Shown: in pieces, positions 22,768 to 32,039 of the stretch
How the letters are laid out: each line of letters opens with the position of its first letter
Numbering within the stretch: position 1 is the stretch's first letter
Origin: Patescibacteria group bacterium
Lineage (GTDB): Bacteria; Patescibacteriota; WWE3; UBA101185; UBA10185
Direction of reading: 5' to 3'
NCBI GenBank assembly: GCA_026004595.1
Contig: BPJL01000010.1
Span: 1 to 38,495, forward strand
Length of the DNA stretch: 38,495 nt
Made by a program: the position numbers and the translations under genes
The notes under the pieces: model-generated
The model's input: only the letters and a program-made list of their open reading frames with translations
Databases searched by the model: none
Told to the model about the DNA's origin: nothing

Positions 22768-23895
22768 ATGGCACTAATATATGGTTCATCTCTAACAGAC
22801 CCACGCGCTGCTAATTATGGGGGTTCGTATCTGGCTCCCATGTCAAGCGATACTAATCCCTATGCCGCAAACTATCAAGGGAGGATGGCTCTCCCACCTG
22901 CTCTACGATCAAGTGTTCGGGTAGCCACGAGTCCTTCTCAAGTCGGGCAGCCGATTGGTTCTGTTTTGGGCACCTCAACGAGTAGTGGTGGAACAGGCGG
23001 TGGCTCACAACCCGTTCAACAGGAGCAACCACAGGAAGACCCGCAAGAAAGAATTAGGCGTGAGGTTGAAGCAATCTATTCTCCTTTAATGAATTATCTT
23101 AATCAGGCAGAAAGTGCGGTAACTAGCGAATATCAACGCTATGTTCCCGAACTTGAACAGCAATACGCAACCTCTCTTTCAAACATTCAAAATCAAAAAA
23201 CACAGGGCGAAAGAGAATTGGCCTCTCAAGAACAAGCGGCAGGGGTGAGAAGAGAAGACGCCTTGTCTGCCGCGAGGAGACTTTATGATGAATTAAGGCG
23301 TGGTGGTCTTCAAAGATTTGGTGGTGCTTCTTCAGCAGGACAGGCCTTTACCGAGTTAACCGCCCAAGAACAGCAAAGGCAGTCGGGTAATATTTGGCAG
23401 GTTTATCAGCAAACGCTTGATAATCTTAATAAATATAGAGCTAATCTTTTAGATAATTTTGCTCAAGCTCAAAAAGAGTTGGAACTAGCAAAAACTTCTG
23501 CTTTACAACAGGCATACGACAACTATCAAAACAGACTTAATGAAATCAGAGCTAAGAAAGGAGAAACAGAAAGTCTTAAGGCAAAAGCACTTTATGACGA
23601 GCTCCAAAATTTAAGAAATCAGGTTTATCAGATTAATCTCCAATCTCTCAATCTTGCTCAACAGCTAGCTTATAATAAACAGATGGCATTAAGCACGGTT
23701 GACCAGTATTCACAAAAAGTAGCTCAAAGCATACTTGGTGGCTCAACCTCTTATCAGAACTTGGTCAACGCCACCACAACCAGACCAGTAAGTAATTTAA
23801 CAGTTGGTGGACAGCCTACCACAACCACAACACAAACTGGAGTTATCCAACCCACATACAGAAGACCTGAAGAATACTTGAATTATCTGTATTAA
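22768..23895 (+). CDS. coiled-coil virion protein (ejection protein candidate)
   Basis: 375 residues. The N-terminal third is Gly/Ser/Pro-rich and disordered; from about residue 90 to 320 it is one long Q/A/E-rich helix (SEYQRYVPELEQQYATSLSN, ELELAKTSALQQAYDNYQNR), then a T-rich tail (TTTTTQTGV) and YRRPEEYLNYLY. This build is common to internal virion proteins expelled with DNA in short-tailed phages. It precedes the giant virion protein and is transcribed from its own late promoter. Confidence 0.6.
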   Translation: MALIYGSSLTDPRAANYGGSYLAPMSSDTNPYAANYQGRMALPPALRSSVRVATSPSQVGQPIGSVLGTSTSSGGTGGGSQPVQQEQPQEDPQERIRREVEAIYSPLMNYLNQAESAVTSEYQRYVPELEQQYATSLSNIQNQKTQGERELASQEQAAGVRREDALSAARRLYDELRRGGLQRFGGASSAGQAFTELTAQEQQRQSGNIWQVYQQTLDNLNKYRANLLDNFAQAQKELELAKTSALQQAYDNYQNRLNEIRAKKGETESLKAKALYDELQNLRNQVYQINLQSLNLAQQLAYNKQMALSTVDQYSQKVAQSILGGSTSYQNLVNATTTRPVSNLTVGGQPTTTTTQTGVIQPTYRRPEEYLNYLY

Positions 23896-23904
23896 GGACT
23901 TTAA

Positions 23905-23935
23905 TTGAAAACCCCGCTTAATTTTGGTCTATAAT
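23905..23935 (+). promoter_or_regulatory. late promoter, class TTG(A/C)AAACC-19 (giant virion protein)
   Basis: TTGAAA (23905-23910), 19-nt spacer starting ACCCC, TATAAT (23930-23935); ATG 8 nt on. Confidence 0.75.
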
Positions 23936-23943
23936 CTTCTTAT

Positions 23944-26900
23944 ATGGACTTAATATCTTCTGTTGTTAATAAAGTCAAAGAGGTCGCAAGAAATATGGGT
24001 AAAAAGGTTAGCGACGATGAAGGATTTATCCGTCAGGGACAATTTACTCCTGTTCAGGCTGTAAGAGATTACTTTAATCCTACTTATAATCAAGGACAAA
24101 ATTTTTGGAGCACGCCAGCGGCACAAGGTTTGGCTAGTTTACAGACTACTTTAGAAAAATCAAGATATGAAATGCCAAAGGTTAGCCTAGAAAGTGTTAC
24201 TCCACAAATTAAAACTCCTTATAAACCAGTAAATTTGGTTGCTAATTTACCCATAAATTTAGCAAGAGGCATAGCTGAAGGAATTATCAATGCTCCAGTA
24301 AATGCTTGGCAAACTGTAGCGAGGATTGGTTATGATATTGTTAATGTTCCTCGTGGAGAAGTTAAATTAACGCCGCAAAGAGTTTTGTCTGATATTGCTC
24401 CTGGACTTGAAGCATATTTATCTGTCGCTGGTTTGGGATTGGGAAAACAAGTAATTAAAGAGGCAGGAAAAGAACTAGCTAAAGGGTCTGTTAAGCAGGC
24501 AATTAAGAAAGGAGCATTAGAGGGATTTTTATATGGTGGAGGATTTGGCTTAGCGGAAGCGGCTTCCTCTAAAGAATTTGCCGAAAAACAAAATGTTGGT
24601 TCGTTGGTAGAACCGACTTTAACTGGGGCGGCAGGAGGAGCGTTGATTGGGGCAGCAGCAAGAGGTGTGCCAGCGGCAATAGGAGCACTCTTTAATAAAG
24701 TAAAATCAGCAATAAGGGAAATTCACCCCAACCAACCCCCTGAATGGGTAGACAAGCAAGGAAGAACCTTTGTTAGAAATGAACTAGGAAGATTTGTCGG
24801 TCTTAAGCCGTTAGTTAAAGAGGAAAAAATTCCAATTAAACAAGGTGAAAAAATTATTGGTTATATTACTAGAAAAAGAGTTTATCCATCCGGGAAAGAA
24901 CCTCGTTGGTATGGGGATGTAAGAGAAAAAATTGGATTGCCAAGAGAAGGATTAACTTCAGAAAACATCCCTTTTGGGTTATCGGTTAAAACAACAAAAG
25001 ATGAGAATGTTAGGATGGTATCACAAGCAGTCAAACAAGGTCATATTACCGCAGAGGAAGGACAGGCAATTTTGGAAGAGTTAACAAAGCAGGGTGGAAA
25101 GATTAAACTAAAAGGCTCTGTAGAACCACAACCTATGGCAGAGGGCAGTCAAATCGGCATACCTCAATCTTCGCAAAAAATAGAAGGTAAATTACCGAAA
25201 GAAGAACTACAAACCAATATACCTTCACAGACCAATGCATATACTAACATTGTATCAAACAAAGTCAAAAACGGAGAACCGCCGACCGCTGATGAGGTTG
25301 GAAAGAGTATAGAGGAAAGATTAAACGCCTTTACCGAGAAGGTTTTAGGCTACAATCCTCAAGATATTCAGGGCGGGCAAAAAGGAGCATCTTTCTTTAC
25401 AAGGACTTTGCGAAAAGGACAGGAAGCGGTGTCAACCACAGTTGAAAAAGGATTGGCAAGTCAATTTACACCAGTTAGGCTTGCTTCACAACTTCTAGAA
25501 GGATTTTTCAGGGGCATAGGTATGTCGCCCGAAAGAGCACAGGCATCAGCGACCCTCAGGGGGGGTATTAACTTGGCTCAAGAAAGAAGTTTCAATATAG
25601 GACAGGCATTATACGATTTACTTGGAGAAGACCGAAAATCTCTCGCAAGAATAAATGCGGTTCTTGACCCAGAATTGGCAAAAACTAAAATATCTTTTAA
25701 TGATTTAACACCAAAAGAAAAACAAGTTTATAATCTTATACGGGAAGGGTTAGATTTGGTTCACGATATCTCATATGCCAACGGGTTTTTATCTCCTGAA
25801 AAATATTTAGCTAATAAAGGAAAATACACTCCCCGCCTTTATGAACCAATGGAGCTGCCACCAGAGGTTAATGAATTTGTTAAACAGGCCTCAAAGAAAC
25901 TAAACTTTGATATTTTTAAGAAAAGGAAAGATGTTGACGCATGGAAGATAGAAAACTCACTTAATAATCCTATTTATGGACTTGCCAAAAGACTGTCGCA
26001 GGTTCAGATGAATATGGAGGTTAAGAAATATACTGATTTTCTTGCATCAAATAGTCGGTATGTATCAGACACCCCCAAAGCAGGATTTGTTAAATTATCA
26101 GAAAGTCCTGTATATGGCAAATTAAGCGGGAAATATGTCTTAAATAGTGCCGCAGAGGACTTAAAAGGATTTTTCTTCTCAAACGAATTGACACAGAAGT
26201 TATATGATGTTTTTAGGGTTTATGATAGATTACCCGTTAGACAGCTCCAGAAAAAACTATTAACCGTGTTTAATCCAACCACTAATGTCGGTAATATAGT
26301 GTCAGATAATGTCTTTGGTTTTCTAACTGGAGTTGACCCATTGACTCTTAATAAAAACATTCTTGAATTGAAGAAAAATCCGCAAGAATATAGAAAACTT
26401 GTTGATTATCTGATGAGTAAAAATGTCATTGGAACGGATATAACAAGGACAGACTTTGTCAGTCAGCTTGCCAAAGTAGATGAGCTTGCAAATATCGGAG
26501 CTAAACAGAAACTAAAAGGTGTTGCTTCTAAAGTAGAGAAATTTTATGGCGGAACAGATGATATCTATAAAACAGCGGCTTTCAAAGCCCTTCTTGATAA
26601 AGGATATTCTCTTGAGGAAGCGACAAGACTGGTAGCTGATGGATTTCAGAATTACGCAAATGTCGGCAAATTCTATGATTTATGGGCAAAAACACCTATT
26701 ATTGGAGAACCTTTTATTAAGTTTCAGGGCGATTTAATAAGAATAATTAAGAATGCTGCAGTTAATAGACCCCTTCATTTAATAACCTTTTTGGCTACAC
26801 TAAAAGGCATTGCTTATCTATTTAGCAAACTTTCAGGAGAAAGCGAGCAGGACAGAATAACAAGAGAGCAGAGATATGCCGCACCATATATTCCCGGACT

Positions 26901-28179
26901 TAATATACCCCTAACTTGGCAAACTCCGTTGGGTGAAATAAATGTTGCTCGTTATATGTCGCCAACCTTTGCTAACCGCGATACTTCAACCCTTGTTGGT
27001 AAAATGTTGCCTTTTACGCCAGAAATGAGTAAATATGGAAAAGACAACGCCACCTTTATAGCTCAAAATATCAGCGACCCATTAGTTGCTCCTTTAGTTC
27101 AGGGGTTGGTGTTAAACAGAGACTTTAGAGGAAAACCGATAGCAGATGTTAACGAAACTAAATATAAACCATCAACGCTTACACCAGAAGAAAAACTTGT
27201 AAATACTGCTACTTTTATAGCAAGGGGTTACACGCCGCCGCCAATAAATAGTGCTATTGATGTTGTAAGAGCTTTTCAAGGAAAACCTAATATGTATGGA
27301 GCCAAACAGACACCCGCTCAAGCAATGGCAAGATTGTTTGGTATTAAAATTCAGAAGTTTGGGCCAGAAGAAGCACAACAACAAAGGGAGAAGGATTTGG
27401 AATTTTCAGCCCAACATAACGAATTTATTGATAGGCAAATAGACTCGGTTTATAAGCAATTATTAAATAAAGAAATTACCCAAGAGCAGGCAGATAAAAG
27501 AATAGCAAACCTTGAGAAGCAGAAAAAATCGCTCCCCAATGTTCCCCAAAGTGGAGATAAAATAAGACTACTTGATAAAGACGGAAAATTAAAAACAATT
27601 GATTTGCTTGACATTACTCCGCTTGAGACAGACACCAACTATCAAAAAGCCTTAAAGCAGAAAAAAGCCTTCTCTTATGTAGATGATATTTTAGACAGCG
27701 AGATGCCGGTTGACGAGAAGGGACAGGCACTAGCCAAACTTGGAATAGACCCCGAAGATGCTGCTTACTACAATGTCGCAAGACAAGATAACGATATTAA
27801 AGATATTTATGTCAGAGACGAAATAGCTAAATATGGCGACAACAGGCAAGAGATGCTTTTGGGACTTGTCAAACTAAGAAGAGAAGTAAACGGAAAGATG
27901 ATTTTGGCTGATAAGGTAATAACCTCTTTATATGAGGATGGTATCATTAGTTATGATGAGGCAAAATGGCTCAAAAATGCCAAATATACAAAGGATGGAC
28001 AAGTTAGGGTAAAATTATCAGGAAGGGGAAAATCGGCAAAGCTCAAATCTGTTACTTATAGAGCTAAAAAGCTGTCTTATAAAGTCCCGAAGTTAAAGGC
28101 TATCAAAGTTGGCGGGGTTAGAAAAGGAATATCGGGAAGGGGTAGAATATTCAAAACCAGAAAAGTAACTTTTAAGTAA
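23944..28179 (+). CDS. giant internal virion/ejection protein with polyvalent-protein-like region
   Basis: 1411 residues, the largest gene. Residues about 95-260 are Gly/Ala-rich and could insert in membranes (GALEGFLYGGGFGLAEAASS, TGAAGGALIGAAARGVPAAI). The middle (about 480-1000) is helical and contains LLTVFNPTTNVGNIVSDNVF, the kind of line I know from the large polyvalent proteins (LPD38-type) of phages and mobile elements. The C-terminus (about 1350-1411, e.g. LKSVTYRAKKLSYKVPKLKA) is strongly basic and fits DNA contact. It probably travels in the capsid and helps DNA through the envelope; no catalytic domain is recognised. Confidence 0.6.
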   Translation: MDLISSVVNKVKEVARNMGKKVSDDEGFIRQGQFTPVQAVRDYFNPTYNQGQNFWSTPAAQGLASLQTTLEKSRYEMPKVSLESVTPQIKTPYKPVNLVANLPINLARGIAEGIINAPVNAWQTVARIGYDIVNVPRGEVKLTPQRVLSDIAPGLEAYLSVAGLGLGKQVIKEAGKELAKGSVKQAIKKGALEGFLYGGGFGLAEAASSKEFAEKQNVGSLVEPTLTGAAGGALIGAAARGVPAAIGALFNKVKSAIREIHPNQPPEWVDKQGRTFVRNELGRFVGLKPLVKEEKIPIKQGEKIIGYITRKRVYPSGKEPRWYGDVREKIGLPREGLTSENIPFGLSVKTTKDENVRMVSQAVKQGHITAEEGQAILEELTKQGGKIKLKGSVEPQPMAEGSQIGIPQSSQKIEGKLPKEELQTNIPSQTNAYTNIVSNKVKNGEPPTADEVGKSIEERLNAFTEKVLGYNPQDIQGGQKGASFFTRTLRKGQEAVSTTVEKGLASQFTPVRLASQLLEGFFRGIGMSPERAQASATLRGGINLAQERSFNIGQALYDLLGEDRKSLARINAVLDPELAKTKISFNDLTPKEKQVYNLIREGLDLVHDISYANGFLSPEKYLANKGKYTPRLYEPMELPPEVNEFVKQASKKLNFDIFKKRKDVDAWKIENSLNNPIYGLAKRLSQVQMNMEVKKYTDFLASNSRYVSDTPKAGFVKLSESPVYGKLSGKYVLNSAAEDLKGFFFSNELTQKLYDVFRVYDRLPVRQLQKKLLTVFNPTTNVGNIVSDNVFGFLTGVDPLTLNKNILELKKNPQEYRKLVDYLMSKNVIGTDITRTDFVSQLAKVDELANIGAKQKLKGVASKVEKFYGGTDDIYKTAAFKALLDKGYSLEEATRLVADGFQNYANVGKFYDLWAKTPIIGEPFIKFQGDLIRIIKNAAVNRPLHLITFLATLKGIAYLFSKLSGESEQDRITREQRYAAPYIPGLNIPLTWQTPLGEINVARYMSPTFANRDTSTLVGKMLPFTPEMSKYGKDNATFIAQNISDPLVAPLVQGLVLNRDFRGKPIADVNETKYKPSTLTPEEKLVNTATFIARGYTPPPINSAIDVVRAFQGKPNMYGAKQTPAQAMARLFGIKIQKFGPEEAQQQREKDLEFSAQHNEFIDRQIDSVYKQLLNKEITQEQADKRIANLEKQKKSLPNVPQSGDKIRLLDKDGKLKTIDLLDITPLETDTNYQKALKQKKAFSYVDDILDSEMPVDEKGQALAKLGIDPEDAAYYNVARQDNDIKDIYVRDEIAKYGDNRQEMLLGLVKLRREVNGKMILADKVITSLYEDGIISYDEAKWLKNAKYTKDGQVRVKLSGRGKSAKLKSVTYRAKKLSYKVPKLKAIKVGGVRKGISGRGRIFKTRKVTFK

Positions 28180-28180
28180 T

Positions 28181-28546
28181 ATGGATATAAAGGTCGTCAA
28201 TCAACAAGGAGAAGAAATTAAACAGGAATATAAGGAGGCCAAAGAGCCCGAAACCATTGCCGTTAAACTTGATGAGTATATGCTTCCGTCGATCGCTTCA
28301 ATTTTTGACCTGAAACCAAATGAGGTTGACCAATATAAGGAAGAGCTTAAAACCTTATACGAGTATGCCAAAACTCAAACTGAAGAAAGAACACCCGAAG
28401 CTCTTAAATGGGTTATTCGTTCACTACAAGGGCAAATAGGCTCACCGCCTTTTGGCGAGAGATGGATAACCTATCTTAACAGGTATGTTAAACTTAGAAT
28501 GGAAAAAAATAAAATAGAGGAAGAAATTAAAAGTTTTGAAAAATGA
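28181..28546 (+). CDS. hypothetical protein after the giant virion gene
   Basis: 121 residues, acidic and helical (EVDQYKEELKTLYEYAKTQT, LKWVIRSLQGQIGSPPFGER). It starts 1 nt after the giant gene's stop and overlaps the next gene by ATGA, so it belongs to the same late operon. Function unknown. Confidence 0.6.
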   Translation: MDIKVVNQQGEEIKQEYKEAKEPETIAVKLDEYMLPSIASIFDLKPNEVDQYKEELKTLYEYAKTQTEERTPEALKWVIRSLQGQIGSPPFGERWITYLNRYVKLRMEKNKIEEEIKSFEK

Positions 28547-28884
28547 GCAATATCATTACAGACCTATACCAACAATTGTTTGGAAGAAAGGGAATTGCCG
28601 ATGGCAATGTCATTGATATGGCCGAACACGGGAGGGCGGGTGGTGTTTCAACAGGACAGCCCTTCAAATTTACACGCAAGGTGGATGAGAAGGTTTTAAT
28701 AGATGAGGTTGACAGCGCCACAACATATATAGGCAAGGCAAAAATGGGGGCTTCTACTTCTGACTCTGTCTGGCAAATTCAAAAGATTGTTACAACAGGA
28801 ACAGTAACAGAGATTTTGTATGCCGATGGGGACGATAGCTATAATAAAAAATGGGACGATCGCACTCTTTATTCATATAGTTAA
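28543..28884 (+). CDS. small virion-associated hypothetical protein
   Basis: 113 residues, beta-rich (VDSATTYIGKAKMGASTSDS, VWQIQKIVTTGTVTEILYAD). That last line, 'W.I.ri...g....i.yadG...y...Wd.R..l.Y', is common in small structural proteins of tailed phages. ATGA overlap with the gene before it. Likely a minor tail or decoration protein. Confidence 0.55.
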   Translation: MSNIITDLYQQLFGRKGIADGNVIDMAEHGRAGGVSTGQPFKFTRKVDEKVLIDEVDSATTYIGKAKMGASTSDSVWQIQKIVTTGTVTEILYADGDDSYNKKWDDRTLYSYS

Positions 28885-28888
28885 AATC

Positions 28889-28919
28889 TTGCAAACCCCC
28901 TTGGGGGCAATAATATAAT
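28889..28919 (+). promoter_or_regulatory. late promoter, class TTG(A/C)AAACC-19, with a hairpin in the spacer
   Basis: TTGCAA (28889-28894), 19-nt spacer starting ACCCC, TATAAT (28914-28919). The spacer contains CCCCCTTGGGGG, which is self-complementary. The next ATG is 21 nt on and has a weak ribosome site (AAGAAGG), unlike the leaderless members. Confidence 0.65.
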
Positions 28920-28940
28920 CTTACAAAGAAGGTAAATAAT

Positions 28941-29498
28941 ATGGCAACCTTTACTTGGACTGCACAATTAACGACAGGAACGCTCACAATCGGAGCAACC
29001 GACAAGGTTGGTTTCTATGGCACAAACTTTGGAGACGCCATTACTGTCAATTCTTATCAAGACTCAACTCATATTGAAAATTCCTCTGGAACGCACCTCT
29101 GCACAACCAACCACGTTAACAACACCAAATACCTAACCTCAACCACCGTTTCCATCAATGGTGGTGGTTCTCAAACTCTTGGTGCATCAGTTCCAACCAC
29201 AGCACAATGTCCTTTAAAAATCAACTTTTCTCATACTTCGGCTGTTGCTACCTCTGCTGGCAAATTTTGGGCTGACAATGGAAGCGATGTAAATACCGCA
29301 CCTACTGATGTAACATTTCAGGCAGGGGAACAGTCGGATACAAGCTGGACAGCCGCCGCACCCAAAAGTGCTGCTGTCACTCTCACAGATCAAGCATCGG
29401 CAACATCACACGACTTTTACATCTTTTGCTCGGCATCCCCGACAGCAGTTGGTGACAAAACAGCATTTAGATTGGGAATTGAGTTGACCTACCAGTAA
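28941..29498 (+). CDS. structural protein, beta-sandwich type
   Basis: 185 residues, Thr/Ser/Ala-rich with alternating beta strands and few charges (MATFTWTAQLTTGTLTIGAT; KTAFRLGIELTYQ at the end). The make-up is typical of phage tail or decoration proteins. First gene of the fibre region. No specific family recognised. Confidence 0.55.
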   Translation: MATFTWTAQLTTGTLTIGATDKVGFYGTNFGDAITVNSYQDSTHIENSSGTHLCTTNHVNNTKYLTSTTVSINGGGSQTLGASVPTTAQCPLKINFSHTSAVATSAGKFWADNGSDVNTAPTDVTFQAGEQSDTSWTAAAPKSAAVTLTDQASATSHDFYIFCSASPTAVGDKTAFRLGIELTYQ

Positions 29499-29499
29499 T

Positions 29500-29703
29500 A
29501 TGGAAAAAGAAAAAATTTATACAATCAAAGAAGTTTTAGATTTAGTTGAAGCTGATAAAAAGTATTACAAAATGGCGGGAAAGGGATTGGTTGTCGGCGG
29601 TATTAACGTAGCCGACCTTGAACAGACTATTAGAATTCCTAAAAGTGCTGAAAAGTTAGTTATCTTTGCACCTAAACTTGAAACTATTGAAATAGAGCTT
29701 TAG
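29500..29703 (+). CDS. small hypothetical protein
   Basis: 67 residues; an acidic helix (YTIKEVLDLVEADKKYYK) followed by short strands (GLVVGGINVADLEQTIRIPK). It starts 1 nt after the stop of the previous gene. Possibly a tail accessory. Confidence 0.5.
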   Translation: MEKEKIYTIKEVLDLVEADKKYYKMAGKGLVVGGINVADLEQTIRIPKSAEKLVIFAPKLETIEIEL

Positions 29704-29719
29704 TCTTGGTGATGAACCA

Positions 29720-30166
29720 ATGAAAAAAGTTGTGAGCCGATGGCTCGCTTCGCTTAGCGACGGAAGCGTTGCCATTGAAGGCAAACCACCATTTGAAGAA
29801 ATTCCTAACGAACCCTCGCCTTGGCAGAGGCTTCTCCTTCATTTAGCCAAAAACAAACTTGAAATTACAGGACTTCGCATTCAAATTGAGAAGGAGGGAG
29901 AACCCGTGAGAACCTTTAATCTCCCTTCAAAGTCTCCTAAACAGAAATGGGCTGACTTAAAACCTCTAATTCCCGTCGGATTTAATTACTTCAGGCGTAT
30001 TCAAAGAAGTATGGAGCCAATAGAGGGTGATTTTGGTAATTTGAGGCTTGGAAACGAATATCATTTTATTGAAATTCACGCAATTTATAACGACTTTGAA
30101 TTAGTCTTAATAGTAGACGAGGATACAGGTAACGAAACATGGGCTTTTATATTGCCTAAAAACTAG
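29720..30166 (+). CDS. hypothetical protein in the fibre region
   Basis: 148 residues, mixed alpha/beta: WQRLLLHLAKNKLEITGLRI, then EYHFIEIHAIYNDFELVLIV and a final WAFILPKN. Found between tail genes. No family recognised. Confidence 0.5.
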   Translation: MKKVVSRWLASLSDGSVAIEGKPPFEEIPNEPSPWQRLLLHLAKNKLEITGLRIQIEKEGEPVRTFNLPSKSPKQKWADLKPLIPVGFNYFRRIQRSMEPIEGDFGNLRLGNEYHFIEIHAIYNDFELVLIVDEDTGNETWAFILPKN

Positions 30167-30199
30167 TGTAAACGTTCACTATGACAATACAATATAACT

Positions 30200-30412
30200 A
30201 TGGCGACACTAGGAGTAACAACTATTGGCTCGCTAACGCAAAGTACCAACAATGCGCTTATTATGAGCAAGGCTACGGCCGGCGAGAGCTTTACGGCCGT
30301 AGATATGTATGTCTACATTGACCCTAATAGCCCCTCGAGTACCGCACTATCAGTATCTATATTTAGCGACAATGCCTGGACCGACGACGGTGAAATAAGA
30401 TTACAGGGCTAA
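30200..30412 (+). CDS. short fibre-domain protein
   Basis: 70 residues: TTIGSLTQSTNNALIMSKAT, then AVDMYVYID and ALSVSIFSDNAW, which looks like the opening strands of a tail-fibre jelly-roll/laminin-G-like domain. It ends 1 nt before the repeat fibre gene. From about 30190 the base use changes (more GGCC, TCG, ACG, GTA), a sign of recent arrival together with the first part of the next gene. Confidence 0.45.
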   Translation: MATLGVTTIGSLTQSTNNALIMSKATAGESFTAVDMYVYIDPNSPSSTALSVSIFSDNAWTDDGEIRLQG

Positions 30413-30413
30413 T

Positions 30414-31988
30414 ATGGCAATAAGTTATAACTCAAAATCAGTAAGCAATACTAATTCCAGTTCGTTTAGCCATACACTTCAGGCAGGGGAAAACATTGTA
30501 GGAATAGTAGCGGTTGTATTGCGCGACGGTACGGATAGCGTAAGCGGTATTACATGGGGCGGCCAAGCAATGACCAGAACGCGTACTAAGGTTACTGGTA
30601 ATGGACTAGGCATAGAGGTATTTCATATAATAAATCCACCCTCGGGAACGCAAACTATATCAGTTAGCGGAACATTAAACGGCGATTATAAGTGTTATTC
30701 GGCCGCATTTAATGGCCTAAATCAAACTACACAGCCGGACGTAACAGCTACAGCAACCGGTGTTAGTAGCTCGGCTTCGGTAGATATCACACCAACGGCC
30801 GCAAATAGTGCAATTTTTGGAGTAGTAGCTACAGAGGACGGTAGCGCACCCACTACCGGTTCGGGTGAGATTTCATTATATAACCACGATAACGGTACTT
30901 GGGCTTCGGGTTCAAGTTGGGTAAATAAAGCAGGCACTACGGCACATACCGTAAATTGGAGTATTGGTAATGAGACTTGGATAGTTTTAGCAGTAGCGCT
31001 AGGTGAAGCGACGACAGGAACGGAAACTAGCGACACCAGAAACGCAAAAATACACGGTAAAGCTACTACGAGTGATAGCCGGGGCGGCAGAATAAAGGGT
31101 AAAGCTACTACTACAGATACTAGAAACGCCATAACTAAAGGTATAACAACAGTAATAACATCAGATACAAGAGGAGCAAGAACCAAAGGACAGGAAACTT
31201 TAACAGACAATCGTTCTACAAGAACGAAAGGCGTAGCAACTACTTCCGATACAAGGAGTGCTAGAATAAAAGGGCTTCTTACTACTTCGGATACTAGAAG
31301 TGCAAGGACGAAGGGTGTTGCCACCGCCTCAGATACAAGGAATGCAAGGGTTAAGGGTTATCTTGCTACATCGGATACTAGGAATGCCCGCACAAAGGGA
31401 ATGGCTACTATCTCCGACACTCGTGGGGCTAGAACGAAAGGAATTTCAACAACTTCTGATACGAGGAATGCCAGAACGAAAGGTGTGGCTACTACTTCCG
31501 ATACAAGAGACGCCCGTGTTAAAGGGCAGATAACCACATCGGACACAAGGAACGCAAGAACTAAGGGTCAGGCGATAACATCAGATACAAGAGCGGCTAA
31601 AACTAAAGGAGTTAGTATTAGCGTAATTTCAGACAACAGAGATGCACGCATAAAAGGCTTGGATACTTTATCCGACAATCGGGGTGCGAGAACTAAAGGA
31701 TTTGATATTGCCGGAGAAACTAGAAACGCAAGAACTAAAGGTTATCTTACAACTTCAAACACAAGAGACGCTAGGATAAAAGGTGAATTAACCGCATTAG
31801 ATTTTAGAGATGCATACATTAAGGGAAGTGCAACAACCTCAGACACAAGGGGGGCAAGGTTAATTGGAGCAATAGCAAGTTATAGAAACGCAAAAGTAAA
31901 AGGGCCGGAACCCAATTATCCTAAATTTATCTTTGTGGATGGAGAACTGGCAATTCATCTTTTTGGCAAGTTTTATATGAAAGTATGA
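30414..31988 (+). CDS. tail-fibre-like protein with about 21 14-residue basic repeats
   Basis: 524 residues. Residues 1-200 form a beta-sandwich (NIVGIVAVVLRDGTDSVSGI, GNETWIVLAVALGEATT), a type I know at the start of many phage and CPR surface proteins. Residues about 205-497 consist of a 14-residue unit, consensus TSDTRNARTKGVAT, in about 21 copies, carrying two to three basic residues per unit. The last part (NYPKFIFVDGELAIHLFGKF) is a short beta end. Such repeats should form an extended basic rod that may bind acidic polymers (teichoic acid, DNA or polysaccharide). Confidence 0.6.
   Translation: MAISYNSKSVSNTNSSSFSHTLQAGENIVGIVAVVLRDGTDSVSGITWGGQAMTRTRTKVTGNGLGIEVFHIINPPSGTQTISVSGTLNGDYKCYSAAFNGLNQTTQPDVTATATGVSSSASVDITPTAANSAIFGVVATEDGSAPTTGSGEISLYNHDNGTWASGSSWVNKAGTTAHTVNWSIGNETWIVLAVALGEATTGTETSDTRNAKIHGKATTSDSRGGRIKGKATTTDTRNAITKGITTVITSDTRGARTKGQETLTDNRSTRTKGVATTSDTRSARIKGLLTTSDTRSARTKGVATASDTRNARVKGYLATSDTRNARTKGMATISDTRGARTKGISTTSDTRNARTKGVATTSDTRDARVKGQITTSDTRNARTKGQAITSDTRAAKTKGVSISVISDNRDARIKGLDTLSDNRGARTKGFDIAGETRNARTKGYLTTSNTRDARIKGELTALDFRDAYIKGSATTSDTRGARLIGAIASYRNAKVKGPEPNYPKFIFVDGELAIHLFGKFYMKV
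31024..31905 (+). repeat. degenerate 42-nt coding repeats in the fibre gene
   Basis: About 21 tandem units with core SDTR-x-A-R-x-KG. The protein core is kept while third positions vary, so the array is old and held by selection on the protein, not a recent slippage tract. Confidence 0.75.
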
Positions 31989-32000
31989 AAGTTTGAATTC

Positions 32001-32031
32001 TTGAAAACCCGCCTACTTACTCTTCTATAAT
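32001..32031 (+). promoter_or_regulatory. late promoter, class TTG(A/C)AAACC-19 (second fibre gene)
   Basis: TTGAAA (32001-32006), 19-nt spacer starting ACCCG, TATAAT (32026-32031). The ATG at 32040 lies 8 nt on. Confidence 0.75.
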
Positions 32032-32039
32032 TGGGTTAT

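Noticed and set aside
30722-31324. 200-codon minus-strand ORF opposite the repeat fibre
   Set aside because: A mirror of the repeats on the coding strand; hydrophobic low-complexity translation and no start signals.
31024-31905. Regular 42-nt units as a CRISPR array
   Set aside because: The units are in frame, encode a conserved basic peptide and have no alternation of identical repeats with unique spacers.
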